From the NCBI RefSeq assembly GCF_900155865.1, contig NZ_LT707006.1:639625-703624 (forward strand): a stretch of 64,000 nucleotides of DNA, in the 5' to 3' direction. Positions 18,524-27,102 of this stretch are shown here, piece by piece (within the stretch, counting starts at the first letter, position 1; every line of letters starts with the position of its first letter). The position numbers and the translations under genes were made by a program. The notes below the pieces were generated by a model. It was not told the origin of the DNA. It made no database searches and worked only from the letters and a program-made list of their open reading frames with translations. The DNA comes from Bacteroides bouchesdurhonensis. GTDB taxonomy: Bacteria > Bacteroidota > Bacteroidia > Bacteroidales > Bacteroidaceae.

Positions 18524-19504
18524 ATGAGTTGTAATTTGAGAAGACTATTTTCTTTGTTGCTATTTTGCAGTTGTGTGTCGTTTGTTTGTTATGGTACAAA
18601 TGATGGAGTACCTCGGATAGATGAATCCTGTGATAAGGTGTCATCTAATTTGCCTATTGCTGATCCTTATATATTGAATTATGATGGTACATATTATGCC
18701 TATGGTACACATGGGAATGGTTTTGAGGTATATATATCAGATGATTTGAAACATTGGAAACAAGGAGAAAAATTGGCTCTTTCTCCAAAAGATTCTTGGG
18801 GAACAAGATGGTACTGGGCTCCTGAAGTATACTATGTAAAGTCGAAAAATAAGTTTTATATGTTTTATTCTGTAGACGAACATATTTGTGTCGCTACTTC
18901 AGATAGTCCCGAAGGTCCGTTTGTACAGGATAAGAAGGAACCGATCTGGGACGAAAAAAGTATTGATACCAGTCTGTTCATTGATGATGACGGTACTCCT
19001 TATCTCTATTTTGTACGTTTTACGGGTGGTAACGTAATCTGGGTAGCTGAAATGAAAGCTGACTTGAAAAGCATTAAGAAGAAAACTTTGAAACAATGCA
19101 TTAGTGCTGAAGATGGGTGGGAGACGATTCGTGATAAAGTAGCAGAAGGTCCTTCTATACTTAAAAGGAACGGTACGTATTATTTAATTTATTCAGCCAA
19201 CCATTATCAAAGTCAGGATTATGCAGTAGGATATGCAACAGCAACTTCACCACTAGGTCCTTGGAAGAAATATACCGGGAATCCTATTTTACGGAGAGAT
19301 CAAAAAGTAGCTTCGGGATTGTTTGGTACGGGACATGGGGCACCATTTGTTTGCAATGACGGGAGTTATAAATATATCTTTCATGCTCATTGGAACGAGA
19401 GTAAAGTAGCTCCACGTACTTCGTTCATTGCTGATTTTACATTTTCGGATGATGGAGTAATTTCTATTGGTGGAGAACTTATTAGACCGGAAGTGGTGAA
19501 GTAG
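18524..19504 (+). CDS. GH43 family glycoside hydrolase (first of a paralogous pair)
   Basis: The protein has 326 residues: a signal peptide (ending near VCYG) and one five-blade propeller. Catalytic residues are Asp47 in IADPYI, Asp148 in SIDTSLFIDDDG and Glu208 in VAEGPSI, the complete GH43 triad. WAPEVYY and TGHGAPFVC are other family features. It is very similar, roughly three quarters identical by eye, to the GH43 at 20378, from which it is separated by an 873-base gap. Likely activities are alpha-L-arabinofuranosidase or an exo-galactanase; the subfamily cannot be decided by inspection. It ends the sulfatase run. Confidence 0.92.
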   Translation: MSCNLRRLFSLLLFCSCVSFVCYGTNDGVPRIDESCDKVSSNLPIADPYILNYDGTYYAYGTHGNGFEVYISDDLKHWKQGEKLALSPKDSWGTRWYWAPEVYYVKSKNKFYMFYSVDEHICVATSDSPEGPFVQDKKEPIWDEKSIDTSLFIDDDGTPYLYFVRFTGGNVIWVAEMKADLKSIKKKTLKQCISAEDGWETIRDKVAEGPSILKRNGTYYLIYSANHYQSQDYAVGYATATSPLGPWKKYTGNPILRRDQKVASGLFGTGHGAPFVCNDGSYKYIFHAHWNESKVAPRTSFIADFTFSDDGVISIGGELIRPEVVK

Positions 19505-19679
19505 TATAGAGTATCTCTTTAAAAAGATAGATAGAAAGAAGCGAAACAATCTTTTCGTTTCAGTTGAACAGATTTGACGTGTAAAATTGCGTAATCCCCT
19601 TTACATAAAAGGAATTAAGCCGTTTGCTTAGTTGTTTTAAAGCTTTAATTAATGTTTTTTTTGAGATGGTAAATATCGT
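19505..19679. other. Gene-free start of the 873-base gap between paralogous GH43 genes
   Basis: No gene is seen on either strand. A short GAAAC/GTTTC inverted repeat near 19541-19560 could be a weak terminator for the first GH43 gene. The remainder of the gap holds the two repeat clusters and the promoter listed separately; 19768-20054 shows nothing recognisable. Confidence 0.5.
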
Positions 19680-19767
19680 TTTGCGTACATGGTCCCATGG
19701 CTTCACGTACGTGGTCCTTTGGGTTCTCGTACGTCATCCGAATGGTTCACGTACGTGAAATGAGGAT
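19680..19767. repeat. Four tandem 22-bp units with palindromic CGTACG core
   Basis: GTAC occurs at 19685, 19707, 19729 and 19751, exactly 22 bases apart each time. The units run from 19680, 19702, 19724 and 19746. The best-conserved part reads TTCACGTACGTGG, whose core CACGTACGTG is a perfect palindrome in units 2 and 4. Two helical turns per unit would place all cores on one DNA face. It could be a regulator-binding array or a dispersed intergenic repeat. Confidence 0.8.
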
Positions 19768-20054
19768 GTGTACCTTACAAAAAACACTAATCGAGCCTTG
19801 TCTGTATATTAAGGTTAGTAGTATTTGTTCTACTACATACCGTATTGGTGAGTAACAATTCTATTAATTAATAAAAAACGAGTAATATAATGGTTGCACA
19901 TGATGGTTTTATGAGAAAATTCGATGAGAATGGAACGGAAAACTCTAGATTTGACATCTTTTAAAGTGTATCTAATGACCTGCCAGATTAATATTTATTA
20001 TGTAATTAACTGCTGATTATTAGATGATTAAATAGTTAAAATAGTAGGGTGGAA

Positions 20055-20166
20055 GTGACAATAGAGATGTCTTGAACTTTTGTTGTCACTCTATTGTCAC
20101 CGACTATTGTCACCAATTTATTATTGATTACCAGAGGTTTAGTTTCAAAAAGTGACAAATGACAAT
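20055..20166. repeat. Cluster of direct and inverted TTGTCAC repeats
   Basis: TTGTCAC occurs at 20083, 20094 and 20107, and its complement GTGACAA at 20055 and 20152. GTGACAATAG (20055-20064) pairs perfectly with CTATTGTCAC at 20091-20100 and again at 20104-20113. The cluster lies about 120-230 bases before the promoter of the second GH43 gene. Confidence 0.75.
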
Positions 20167-20284
20167 AAATAGCCACTTTATTTTCTCCAAGAGTATAAAT
20201 GGATTATTCATGAGCCAGGTGTTTAGCTGTGATGCAAGAGGTAAATATGCTGTTGTCTTTTATAATATTGCTGTATAAGAGTCT

Positions 20285-20314
20285 TTTGTATTTTACTGAA
20301 TTTCTGTACATTTG
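20285..20314 (+). promoter_or_regulatory. Promoter for the second GH43 gene
   Basis: TTTG at 20285-20288 and TACATTTG at 20307-20314 fit the Bacteroides -33/-7 pattern with 18-base spacing. It lies 63 bases before the start at 20378 and shows the second GH43 gene has its own transcription start. Confidence 0.65.
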
Positions 20315-20377
20315 TCGTGTAGAATGCTAAGTCATAATATCTATCTTGGGATTATAAAATTAAAACAAACTTATAAA

Positions 20378-21349
20378 ATGAAGAGATTATTTGGTTTTTT
20401 ATTGTTTTGCTATTGCCTTATAGTGACGTGTGGTGCCGAAAATCGGGATGGTTCATTTCTGATTAATAAATCTGATGATATAATAGAAGATCGTTTGCCT
20501 ATCGCTGATCCCTACGTGTTGTGTTATAATGATAAATACTATGCCTATGGTACAAATGTCGAAGGTTTTGAAGTTTATGTTTCAGATGACTTGAAACATT
20601 GGAAACGAGAGAGCAAGCTGGCATTGTCACCGAAAGATTCTTGGGGGACTACCTGGTTCTGGGCTCCTGAAGTATACTACATAAAGTCCAAAAATAAATT
20701 TTATATGTTCTACTCTGTAAATGAACATATTTGTGTCGCTACTTCTGATAGTCCTACAGGACCTTTTGTGCAGGATAAAAAAGAGCCTATCTGGGAGGAG
20801 AAAAGTATTGATACCAATCTATTTATTGATGATGACGGTACTCCTTATCTCTACTTTGTGCGCGTTGCCAATGGCAATGTTATTTGGGTAGCTGAGATGA
20901 ATGCAGATTTGAAAAGTATTAAAGAAGAAACCCTGACAGAGTGTGTGAGAGCGGAGACTCCGTGGGAGCGTGTACAAGCTCATGTAGCAGAAGGACCTTC
21001 CGTCTTGAAAAAGAATGGTTTATACTATCTACTTTATTCTGCTAATGATTATAAAAGTAAGGATTATGCGGTAGGTTATGCTACTGCCTCTTCTCCATTC
21101 GGACCTTGGAAAAAGTATGATGGAAATCCAATATTGCACAAAGATAAAGACCCTACTATGAAGTTAGTCGGTACGGGACATGGTGCTCCTTTTATGTGTA
21201 AAGATGGGAGCTATAAATACATTTTCCATGCTCATTGGAGCCAAGAGAAAATACAACCACGTACCTCTTATTTTAAGAATCTTACTTTCTCGGATGATGG
21301 TGTGATAACTATAGATGGTGATCTCATTAGACCCGTAGTGGAGAAATAA
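20378..21349 (+). CDS. GH43 family glycoside hydrolase (second of a paralogous pair)
   Basis: The ATG at 20378 opens the signal peptide MKRLFGFLLFCYCLIVTCG, so the longer frame starting with TTG at 20312, which lies in the promoter box, is rejected. The mature protein is one GH43 propeller with Asp44 (IADPYV), Asp145 (SIDTNLFIDDDG) and Glu205 (VAEGPSV). It matches the GH43 at 18524 along its whole length, including the blocks around KDSWGT, EHICVATSDSP and GTGHGAPF. The duplication may have produced related but different substrate preferences. It has its own promoter and ends before a strong bidirectional terminator. Confidence 0.92.
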   Translation: MKRLFGFLLFCYCLIVTCGAENRDGSFLINKSDDIIEDRLPIADPYVLCYNDKYYAYGTNVEGFEVYVSDDLKHWKRESKLALSPKDSWGTTWFWAPEVYYIKSKNKFYMFYSVNEHICVATSDSPTGPFVQDKKEPIWEEKSIDTNLFIDDDGTPYLYFVRVANGNVIWVAEMNADLKSIKEETLTECVRAETPWERVQAHVAEGPSVLKKNGLYYLLYSANDYKSKDYAVGYATASSPFGPWKKYDGNPILHKDKDPTMKLVGTGHGAPFMCKDGSYKYIFHAHWSQEKIQPRTSYFKNLTFSDDGVITIDGDLIRPVVEK

Positions 21350-21392
21350 GAGAATTGTTATTGGATGGTTGAACTGAACATATCATAAAATA

Positions 21393-21446
21393 GCAAAGAG
21401 AACAGGAGTTTTAAGTGTACTTAAAGATTCTGTTCTCTTTATTGCT
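21393..21446. terminator. Bidirectional terminator between GH43 and comM-like gene
   Basis: AAAGAGAACAG at 21395-21405 pairs with CTGTTCTCTTT at 21430-21440. An inner palindrome TTTAAGTGTACTTAAA extends the stem. It separates two convergent genes. Confidence 0.85.
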
Positions 21447-21491
21447 ACAGGTAATATCCTGTTATTGAATACTACATTTTTTATGTAAATC

Positions 21492-23030
21492 TTATCCTGC
21501 CCAGTTCTCTCTGTCCAGATTGCGATAACCGATTGCTTCTGCCAAGTGATTAGGAAGTATCTGTTCGCAACCTTCCAAGTCGGCGATGGTACGTGCTACT
21601 TTCAATATACGGTCATAAGCTCTGGCTGATAAATTGAGCCGGTCCATAGCAGTTCTTAATAATTGAAGTCCCTTTTCATCAGGATGCGCATAAGTGGCTA
21701 ATAATTGGCTATTCATTTGTGCGTTACAATGTACTCCGGGAAAACCCTTATAGCGTTTTTCTTGTATTTGTCGTGCTTTCATCACACGCTCTCGGATTAT
21801 AGCACTGGCTTCTCCCCGTCGCTGGTCGGAAATCTTGTCGAAAGGAACAGGCACAATTTCTATTTGGATATCAATCCGGTCAAGTAATGGACCGGAGATT
21901 TTATTTAAGTATTTCTGCACTTGTCCCGGACTGCAAACACAGGGCTTTGTCGGATGATTGTAATATCCGCAAGGGCAAGGATTCATGGATGCGATCAGCA
22001 TTAGGCTAGCCGGATAATTTATACTGCTTCTGACACGAGAAATGGTAATGCATCTGTCCTCCAACGGCTGGCGTAATACTTCCAATACACTTCTTGAAAA
22101 TTCAGGAAGTTCGTCTAGAAATAAAACCCCATTGTGAGCTAAACTGATTTCTCCGGGTTGTGGAAAACTACCTCCTCCTACCATTGCTACTTGAGAGATT
22201 GTGTGATGTGGTGCGCGGAATGGACGTTGTGTAATCAGCGAGGAGTTACGGTCCAATTTGCCTGCCACAGAGTGTATTTTTGTTGTTTCTAAACTTTCGC
22301 TTAGAGATAGTGGAGGCAAGATAGAGGGTAAGCGTTTAGCCATCATTGATTTACCACTCCCAGGAGCACCTACCATTATTAGGTTGTGTCCTCCGGATGC
22401 AGCTACTTCTAAAGCTCGTTTTACATTCTCTTGACCTTTGACGTCCGCAAAATCAAATTCAAAGTTACTTTGTTGGGCATAAAATTCTTCCCGCGTATTG
22501 ACAATTGTCGGCTCTAGTTCCCGTTCATTATTGAAAAACTCGATAACTTCCTTAATATTACTTACTCCATAAACTTTTAGTTGATTAACAACAGCTGCCT
22601 CTCTCGCATTTTGTTGTGGAATAATTAGCCCCTCGAATCCATCCTCACGTGCTTTGATCGCAATAGGTAAAGCTCCTTTGATGGGTTGAATACTACCATC
22701 CAGACTGAGTTCACCCATTAATAAATAGCGTGAAAACTTTTCAGAGGATATCGTCTCACTGGCACCTAAAAGACCGATTGCAAGGGGCAAATCATAAGCA
22801 GAACCTTCTTTACGGATGTCAGCAGGGGCCATGTTGACTACTAAATTGCTGGTAGGCATTTTATAGCCATTAACTTGCAGTGCAGAGATAATGCGTTGAT
22901 GACTTTCCTTTACCGCAGAATCCGGAAGGCCGACGAGATAAAACATGCAGCCCCGAGAGCTGTTTACTTCAATTGTGATGAGTGTTGCATCAATTCCTTG
23001 AACAGCCGCTCCGAAAACTTTGATTAACAC
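21492..23030 (-). CDS. comM: ComM/YifB-family Mg-chelatase-like AAA+ ATPase
   Basis: The protein has 512 residues, normal for the family, and starts at GTG (MLIKVFGAAVQGID). An N-terminal ChlI-like fold (about 20-140) is followed by the AAA+ module with Walker A GAPGSGKS near residue 220, Walker B GVLFLDELPE, and the cysteine-rich loop MNPCPCGYYNHPTKPCVCSP, then the C-terminal Mg-chelatase domain with RAYDRILKVARTIADLE. ComM is a hexameric helicase that helps integrate single-stranded DNA during recombination. It begins only 5 bases after the stop of the upstream redoxin-fold lipoprotein gene, so the two are co-transcribed. Confidence 0.95.
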   Translation of the reverse strand: MLIKVFGAAVQGIDATLITIEVNSSRGCMFYLVGLPDSAVKESHQRIISALQVNGYKMPTSNLVVNMAPADIRKEGSAYDLPLAIGLLGASETISSEKFSRYLLMGELSLDGSIQPIKGALPIAIKAREDGFEGLIIPQQNAREAAVVNQLKVYGVSNIKEVIEFFNNERELEPTIVNTREEFYAQQSNFEFDFADVKGQENVKRALEVAASGGHNLIMVGAPGSGKSMMAKRLPSILPPLSLSESLETTKIHSVAGKLDRNSSLITQRPFRAPHHTISQVAMVGGGSFPQPGEISLAHNGVLFLDELPEFSRSVLEVLRQPLEDRCITISRVRSSINYPASLMLIASMNPCPCGYYNHPTKPCVCSPGQVQKYLNKISGPLLDRIDIQIEIVPVPFDKISDQRRGEASAIIRERVMKARQIQEKRYKGFPGVHCNAQMNSQLLATYAHPDEKGLQLLRTAMDRLNLSARAYDRILKVARTIADLEGCEQILPNHLAEAIGYRNLDRENWAG

Positions 23031-23035
23031 GATGG

Positions 23036-24109
23036 CTAGCGATTATTTTTCTTTTTACTATTCTTTTCTTTTTCTTCTGCTTTGATAACTACCTCTTCCA
23101 ATTTCTTTTTCAACTCTTGTCCATGCAGATTCTTAGCAACAATTTTTCCTTCTGGTGAGAGTAATACATTTGAAGGTAAATGTTTGATAGAATATTGTTT
23201 GGCAATATCTGAATTCATTCCGTTGAAGTCACATACTTGTTCCCAACTTAGACTATCTCGTTTGATAGCATTTTTCCATTGTTGCTTGTCAATATCGAGA
23301 GAAATGCCAAGAATATTTAGGTATTTACTCTTCTTATATGTTTGATAGAGTGCTTTTAGCTCTTTATTGTTTTGTTGGTTAGAAATGCTGTCTCCCCATG
23401 AAGCCCAAAAGTTGATTAATATATTCTTGTCTTTGAATCCTTCAGATGAACGGGAAATTTTTTCCCCTTTCTCATTAGGTAGGGTGAAGAATGGAGCATA
23501 TTTACCTATTTCTGTCTTTTCAGCCTGAGCCATTGTTTCATTCAGACGTTCGATATATGACTTATCCTGCAACACTCCCGTCATGACTTCAATTAGCTTT
23601 TTAATCTTATTGAAATCAGGTGCATCCTTTTGAACAAAGTATTTATCCAATAGATAGAGACTTACGTATGAGGAATGATGCTGCTGTATAAACTCTTCGG
23701 CTTTTTGTTCCAGAATTTCAGCAGAAGGATTTCCTAACTCTCCTAATTCCTTTTGGAATTTGGAGAATTCTTCATTATATATATTTCCGTCAATGGAAAG
23801 AAGATTCGGATTAGCTATATCTCCTTTGATCGTGATTTTATTACCTTTATCAAAGAAAATGGGATATTCTGTCCGATTGTTGAATAGTAAATAAGCAGAA
23901 ATGACTGTATCTACTTTTGTCGTAAAGGAGAATTTGCTATCCTTAGCATAAATCGTATCTATCTGGTCATACGATTCATCCATGCCATATAAGTAAATTG
24001 TATCTGTTCCCAAGCCGTTGATCTCTCCGGTGATATTGACTTTGTCCGAAATCTTTTTGCAACCGACTAAACAGATGATTATGAGGATTAAAATACTGCT
24101 CTTTTTCAT
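23036..24109 (-). CDS. Lipoprotein with DUF4369-like and thioredoxin-fold domains, active cysteines missing
   Basis: The protein has 357 residues with a lipoprotein signal (ILIIICLVGC). Residues about 25-120 match the beta-rich domain that precedes TlpA-type redoxins in Bacteroides. Residues about 205-345 have the thioredoxin fold: APFFTLPNEKGEKI, NILINFWASWGDS and HLPSNVLLSPEGKIV with its cis-Pro. Where active members have WCxxC, this one has Trp-Gly-Asp-Ser-Ile, so it cannot do normal disulfide chemistry. A binding or structural role in the cell envelope is more likely. Lys-rich C terminus. It is the first gene of a pair with the comM-like gene. Confidence 0.85.
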   Translation of the reverse strand: MKKSSILILIIICLVGCKKISDKVNITGEINGLGTDTIYLYGMDESYDQIDTIYAKDSKFSFTTKVDTVISAYLLFNNRTEYPIFFDKGNKITIKGDIANPNLLSIDGNIYNEEFSKFQKELGELGNPSAEILEQKAEEFIQQHHSSYVSLYLLDKYFVQKDAPDFNKIKKLIEVMTGVLQDKSYIERLNETMAQAEKTEIGKYAPFFTLPNEKGEKISRSSEGFKDKNILINFWASWGDSISNQQNNKELKALYQTYKKSKYLNILGISLDIDKQQWKNAIKRDSLSWEQVCDFNGMNSDIAKQYSIKHLPSNVLLSPEGKIVAKNLHGQELKKKLEEVVIKAEEKEKNSKKKNNR

Positions 24110-24157
24110 TGCTTTGATTACTTTTCTGCGAAAGTACGGTTTTTTACAGATAAAAAA

Positions 24158-24194
24158 AAGAATTGCCCGCCATTTGTCATGACAGGCAATTCTT
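24158..24194 (-). terminator. Rho-independent terminator of the TPR lipoprotein gene
   Basis: AAGAATTGCC (24158-24167) pairs with GGCAATTCTT (24185-24194). On the minus strand the stem is followed by a run of T residues, fitting termination 27 bases after the TPR gene. Confidence 0.85.
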
Positions 24195-24220
24195 AATATT
24201 TAAAATAAGTGATAAATCTC

Positions 24221-25915
24221 TTATTTAGCAATGCTCATGAAATCTGCGTTAGTGAAGAACTTAGCAAATTCTAAGTCAGTTGCAGCTTTCTTAGCCAATG
24301 CAGGTTCTTTAGCAACAGCACTCTTCAAGCTGCTAATTACCATAGAAGCGTTGTTAGTTCTAGCACCCAAAACAGCCATCAAGTAGTCTGTGTAAGCATC
24401 CGGTCTTTGAACATTTGCCAAAGTGTTTTTAGCTTTGTTGTAGTCTTTTGCCAAGATCTGAGCCAAAGCAGCACTATTAGTCTTAGAGTCACCGAATGAG
24501 TTTACTGCTCTTTCGTATTGGCCTTGAGCGATGTATAGGTTACCCATTGATTCGCCAAGTTCTTTAGTACCGGCAGCTTTACCAAAGTAAGCTTCAGCAG
24601 CACCCTTGTCACCCTTCATCAAAGAGATCAAACCTAAGTTCATATTAACTTCAGGAGATGCATTTACGCTAGCAGCTTTCTTGAAGAAAGTTTCAGCTTT
24701 GTCAATGTTACCTGCTTGGTAAGCCAATTTACCAAGGTTGTTGAATGCACGGTAATCGCTTGGGAATTGTTTAGTAGCCTGAGTGTAGATAGCTTCTTGT
24801 TGAGAAGGATTGTTAGTCAATGTAGCAGCATACAGTAACTCTTCAATATTCAGTTCAGAAGGTTTAGAAGAAGCCAATTTAGTGATTTCTTCGTCAGACT
24901 TACCAATGATCTCATAATTCAATGTCAAACGAGAACGGCGCAATTGAGGTAAAATAGTGTTAGCCAATTCTTTGTATACAGCAGAGATGTTCTTGATTTC
25001 GCTTTCTCTTTGAGCTGGATCTTGATACATAGAGATTACACGAAGGATCAATTCTTTATCTTGGATGTTAGATTTAGAAACCAGTTCCTGGAATCCTTCC
25101 CAGTCCTGAGCAGTATATTTAGCATCCATAGGAACATCGATTTTGTCTTTCTTCAAATCTTTGCTCAACAGCTTAGTTGTATTGTCTTCACGATTTTCAG
25201 CAAGAGTAGTATTCAAACTTACACCACCATCAGGAGAAGCGTATGCAGAAACTTCGATGTTGCTGATTTTTTTGTTTTCAGCAGCGTTTACGTTAGCAAC
25301 TTCTTTGTTGAATTCTTTAGCTTTCTTCAATTCGCTTGAACGGATGTTAGCTTGTTGGATAAGGAACATGATGTTAGATTCATGTTTTTCTTTGATGATA
25401 CGTTGGAAAGCGTCTTCACCCAAAGCCGGGTTAGCATTAGCTAAAGTGTTGTTTACCAATTCAGAAGTCGAAATCACACCATCAGCGATTTTAACGGCAG
25501 GAATAGTAACCACTTTCTTTCCGATAGTAGCCTTGAACTCAAGGTAGAGTTCTGACTTAGCCATTGCAGGTACATAGTCGAAAGAGGTTTTCATAGTATA
25601 GCTACCACCCATCTTATAAGAGATAGTCTGATCGTTACCTTCTACTTTTTCACCTTGGAATGTAGCAGGTTGACCTTTAGCTTCGCCACCGTTCCATCTC
25701 AAAACCGGAGTAACTTCTACTACCGCTTTCTTGTTGAAATACTTTTCAGGGAATTTACCATTAATGGTTGCAGGAACTTTGCCACCAATAGCCTCCAGCA
25801 CTTGCGGAGTTACAGTGAAGTAATCTGCTGACAATTCACCCATTTTTTTGCTGCAAGAAGAGAATAATGCAACAACCATTGCCATGAGTAAAGGCAAGTA
25901 CAACTTCTTAGTCAT
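24221..25915 (-). CDS. TPR lipoprotein with degenerate OmpA-like region
   Basis: The 564-residue protein carries a lipoprotein signal (VALFSSCSKK). Residues about 30-150 form a beta-rich domain. Residues about 195-345 contain ISNIEVSAYASPDG, LAENREDNTTKLL and PQLRRSRLTLNYE, which resemble the peptidoglycan-binding OmpA fold split by an insertion. From about 370 to the end are TPR-like helices (YRAFNNLGKLAYQAGNIDKA, NMNLGLISLMKGDKGAAEAY). It is probably an abundant envelope protein that links outer membrane and peptidoglycan or scaffolds partners. Single gene with its own -7 box and terminator. No enzyme motif is visible. Confidence 0.82.
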   Translation of the reverse strand: MTKKLYLPLLMAMVVALFSSCSKKMGELSADYFTVTPQVLEAIGGKVPATINGKFPEKYFNKKAVVEVTPVLRWNGGEAKGQPATFQGEKVEGNDQTISYKMGGSYTMKTSFDYVPAMAKSELYLEFKATIGKKVVTIPAVKIADGVISTSELVNNTLANANPALGEDAFQRIIKEKHESNIMFLIQQANIRSSELKKAKEFNKEVANVNAAENKKISNIEVSAYASPDGGVSLNTTLAENREDNTTKLLSKDLKKDKIDVPMDAKYTAQDWEGFQELVSKSNIQDKELILRVISMYQDPAQRESEIKNISAVYKELANTILPQLRRSRLTLNYEIIGKSDEEITKLASSKPSELNIEELLYAATLTNNPSQQEAIYTQATKQFPSDYRAFNNLGKLAYQAGNIDKAETFFKKAASVNASPEVNMNLGLISLMKGDKGAAEAYFGKAAGTKELGESMGNLYIAQGQYERAVNSFGDSKTNSAALAQILAKDYNKAKNTLANVQRPDAYTDYLMAVLGARTNNASMVISSLKSAVAKEPALAKKAATDLEFAKFFTNADFMSIAK

Positions 25916-25995
25916 TTTAGGTATAAAATTAAATGTTTGTAATTGAAATTTCGCCTATTTGATCACTTTTGCTGCCTAAGGTAGAAAAAGTAGGG

Positions 25996-26003
25996 CAAAG
26001 ATA
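25996..26003 (-). promoter_or_regulatory. -7 box of the TPR lipoprotein gene
   Basis: The minus strand reads TATCTTTG, a strong match to TAnnTTTG, about 80 bases before the start codon. No TTTG -33 box is apparent. Confidence 0.55.
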
Positions 26004-26051
26004 TTAATTCTTAATATAATTATATAGATAAGGTCCTGATTTTATCATAAT

Positions 26052-27011
26052 TTAATAAAAACTTCCTCCTTTTTCTTGCCGATACTTAATATTTCGGGGG
26101 TGATGCTCAATTATCTCACTACGAAGCATATTGCGGTCGATGTGTGTATAGATTTCAGTTGTTGCTATCGACTCATGTCCCAGCATGCATTGGATGGCTC
26201 GTAAATTGGCACCTCCTTCCAATAAGTGGGTGGCAAAGGAGTGGCGAAATGTATGCGGACTAATGTTTTTGGTAATACCTGCTTCTTGTGATAATTCTTT
26301 TATCATGTGGAATACCATAATTCTCGAAAGAGATTTGCCTCTTCGTTGGCTGACAAAGACAAAATCTTCGTAGCCTTGTTTAATATTTATTTGGTTTCGG
26401 TCAATAAAATAAAGTTTTATTTCGTTAATTGCTCGGGGAGAGATGGGGACGAGACGCTGTTTGCTGCCTTTTCCCTCCACTTTAATAAAACCTTCGTCAA
26501 AATAAAGGTCAGAAAGTTTGAGATTGACGAGCTCGGATACACGCAGTCCGCAACTATATAATGTCTCCAGGATAGCTCTGTTTCGTTGTCCTTCTGTTTT
26601 GCTGCGATCTACTGTGGAAATAATGGTGTCAATTTCTTCAACAGTTAGTACTTCGGGGATCTTGAAGCCGATCTTAGGACCTTCGAGTAGTTCACTGGGA
26701 TCAGCTTGCAGATAATCAGACAGAATTAGAAATCGGAAAAAAGACTTGATACCTGATAGAATTCGTGCTTGGGAACGGGGATGAATACCGATGTCATGTA
26801 ACCCGGCAGTGAAATGTTGAAGATCTGCCAGACTTACTTCTAAAACATTGATACCTTCAAGGGCTAGGAAACTCATGAGTTTATCCAGGTCGGTAAGATA
26901 GGCGTCCAATGTGTTGGGAGATAAAGACTTTTCCAGTTTCAAGTATTGTTGATACTTTCTGATTATCAGTGCTTGTTGTTCCTTCTTTTGCATTTTTTCG
27001 TTGATTTCCAT
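26052..27011 (-). CDS. xerD: Tyrosine recombinase XerD
   Basis: The 319-residue protein has an N-terminal SAM-like core-binding domain (YQQYLKLEKSLSPNTLDAYL) and a C-terminal catalytic domain. Catalytic residues are visible in order: Arg in YSCGLRVSEL, Lys in VEGKGSKQR, His and Arg in SPHTFRHSFATHLLEGG, His in LGHESI and the nucleophile Tyr in EIYTHID. Length and motif spacing fit a housekeeping XerD, which resolves chromosome dimers at dif with XerC, rather than a mobile-element integrase. It is divergent from aroQ with overlapping promoters and no flanking mobile genes. Confidence 0.93.
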   Translation of the reverse strand: MEINEKMQKKEQQALIIRKYQQYLKLEKSLSPNTLDAYLTDLDKLMSFLALEGINVLEVSLADLQHFTAGLHDIGIHPRSQARILSGIKSFFRFLILSDYLQADPSELLEGPKIGFKIPEVLTVEEIDTIISTVDRSKTEGQRNRAILETLYSCGLRVSELVNLKLSDLYFDEGFIKVEGKGSKQRLVPISPRAINEIKLYFIDRNQINIKQGYEDFVFVSQRRGKSLSRIMVFHMIKELSQEAGITKNISPHTFRHSFATHLLEGGANLRAIQCMLGHESIATTEIYTHIDRNMLRSEIIEHHPRNIKYRQEKGGSFY

Positions 27012-27034
27012 TTCTTTTTTCTACCTTTGCTCCG

Positions 27035-27066
27035 CAAAAATAGGCTGCAACTCAGCAGAATACAAA
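27035..27066 (-). promoter_or_regulatory. xerD promoter
   Basis: On the minus strand, TTTG (27063-27066), 20 bases, then TATTTTTG (27035-27042) give an almost perfect Bacteroides promoter 24 bases before the start codon. Confidence 0.7.
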
Positions 27067-27070
27067 TAAA

Positions 27071-27102
27071 TTTGTTTCTGCATTCGGTTTGCACTATCTT
27101 TG
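27071..27102 (+). promoter_or_regulatory. aroQ operon promoter
   Basis: TTTG at 27071-27074, 20 bases, then TATCTTTG at 27095-27102 match the consensus exactly. Another plus-strand -7-like box, TACCTTTG, lies at 27022-27029 and may be a second start. The boxes support starting aroQ at 27158 rather than in the frame extension that begins at 27089. Confidence 0.78.

Noticed and set aside
19680..20166. CRISPR array
   Set aside because: Units of 22 bases with variable interiors and no repeat-spacer alternation; no cas genes in the window.
20312..20377. N-terminal extension of the second GH43
   Set aside because: Starts at TTG inside the promoter box, and a normal signal peptide starts at 20378.
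26052..27011. Tyrosine recombinase as mobile-element integrase or invertase
   Set aside because: Full XerD layout, no nearby invertible promoter repeats and housekeeping neighbours.
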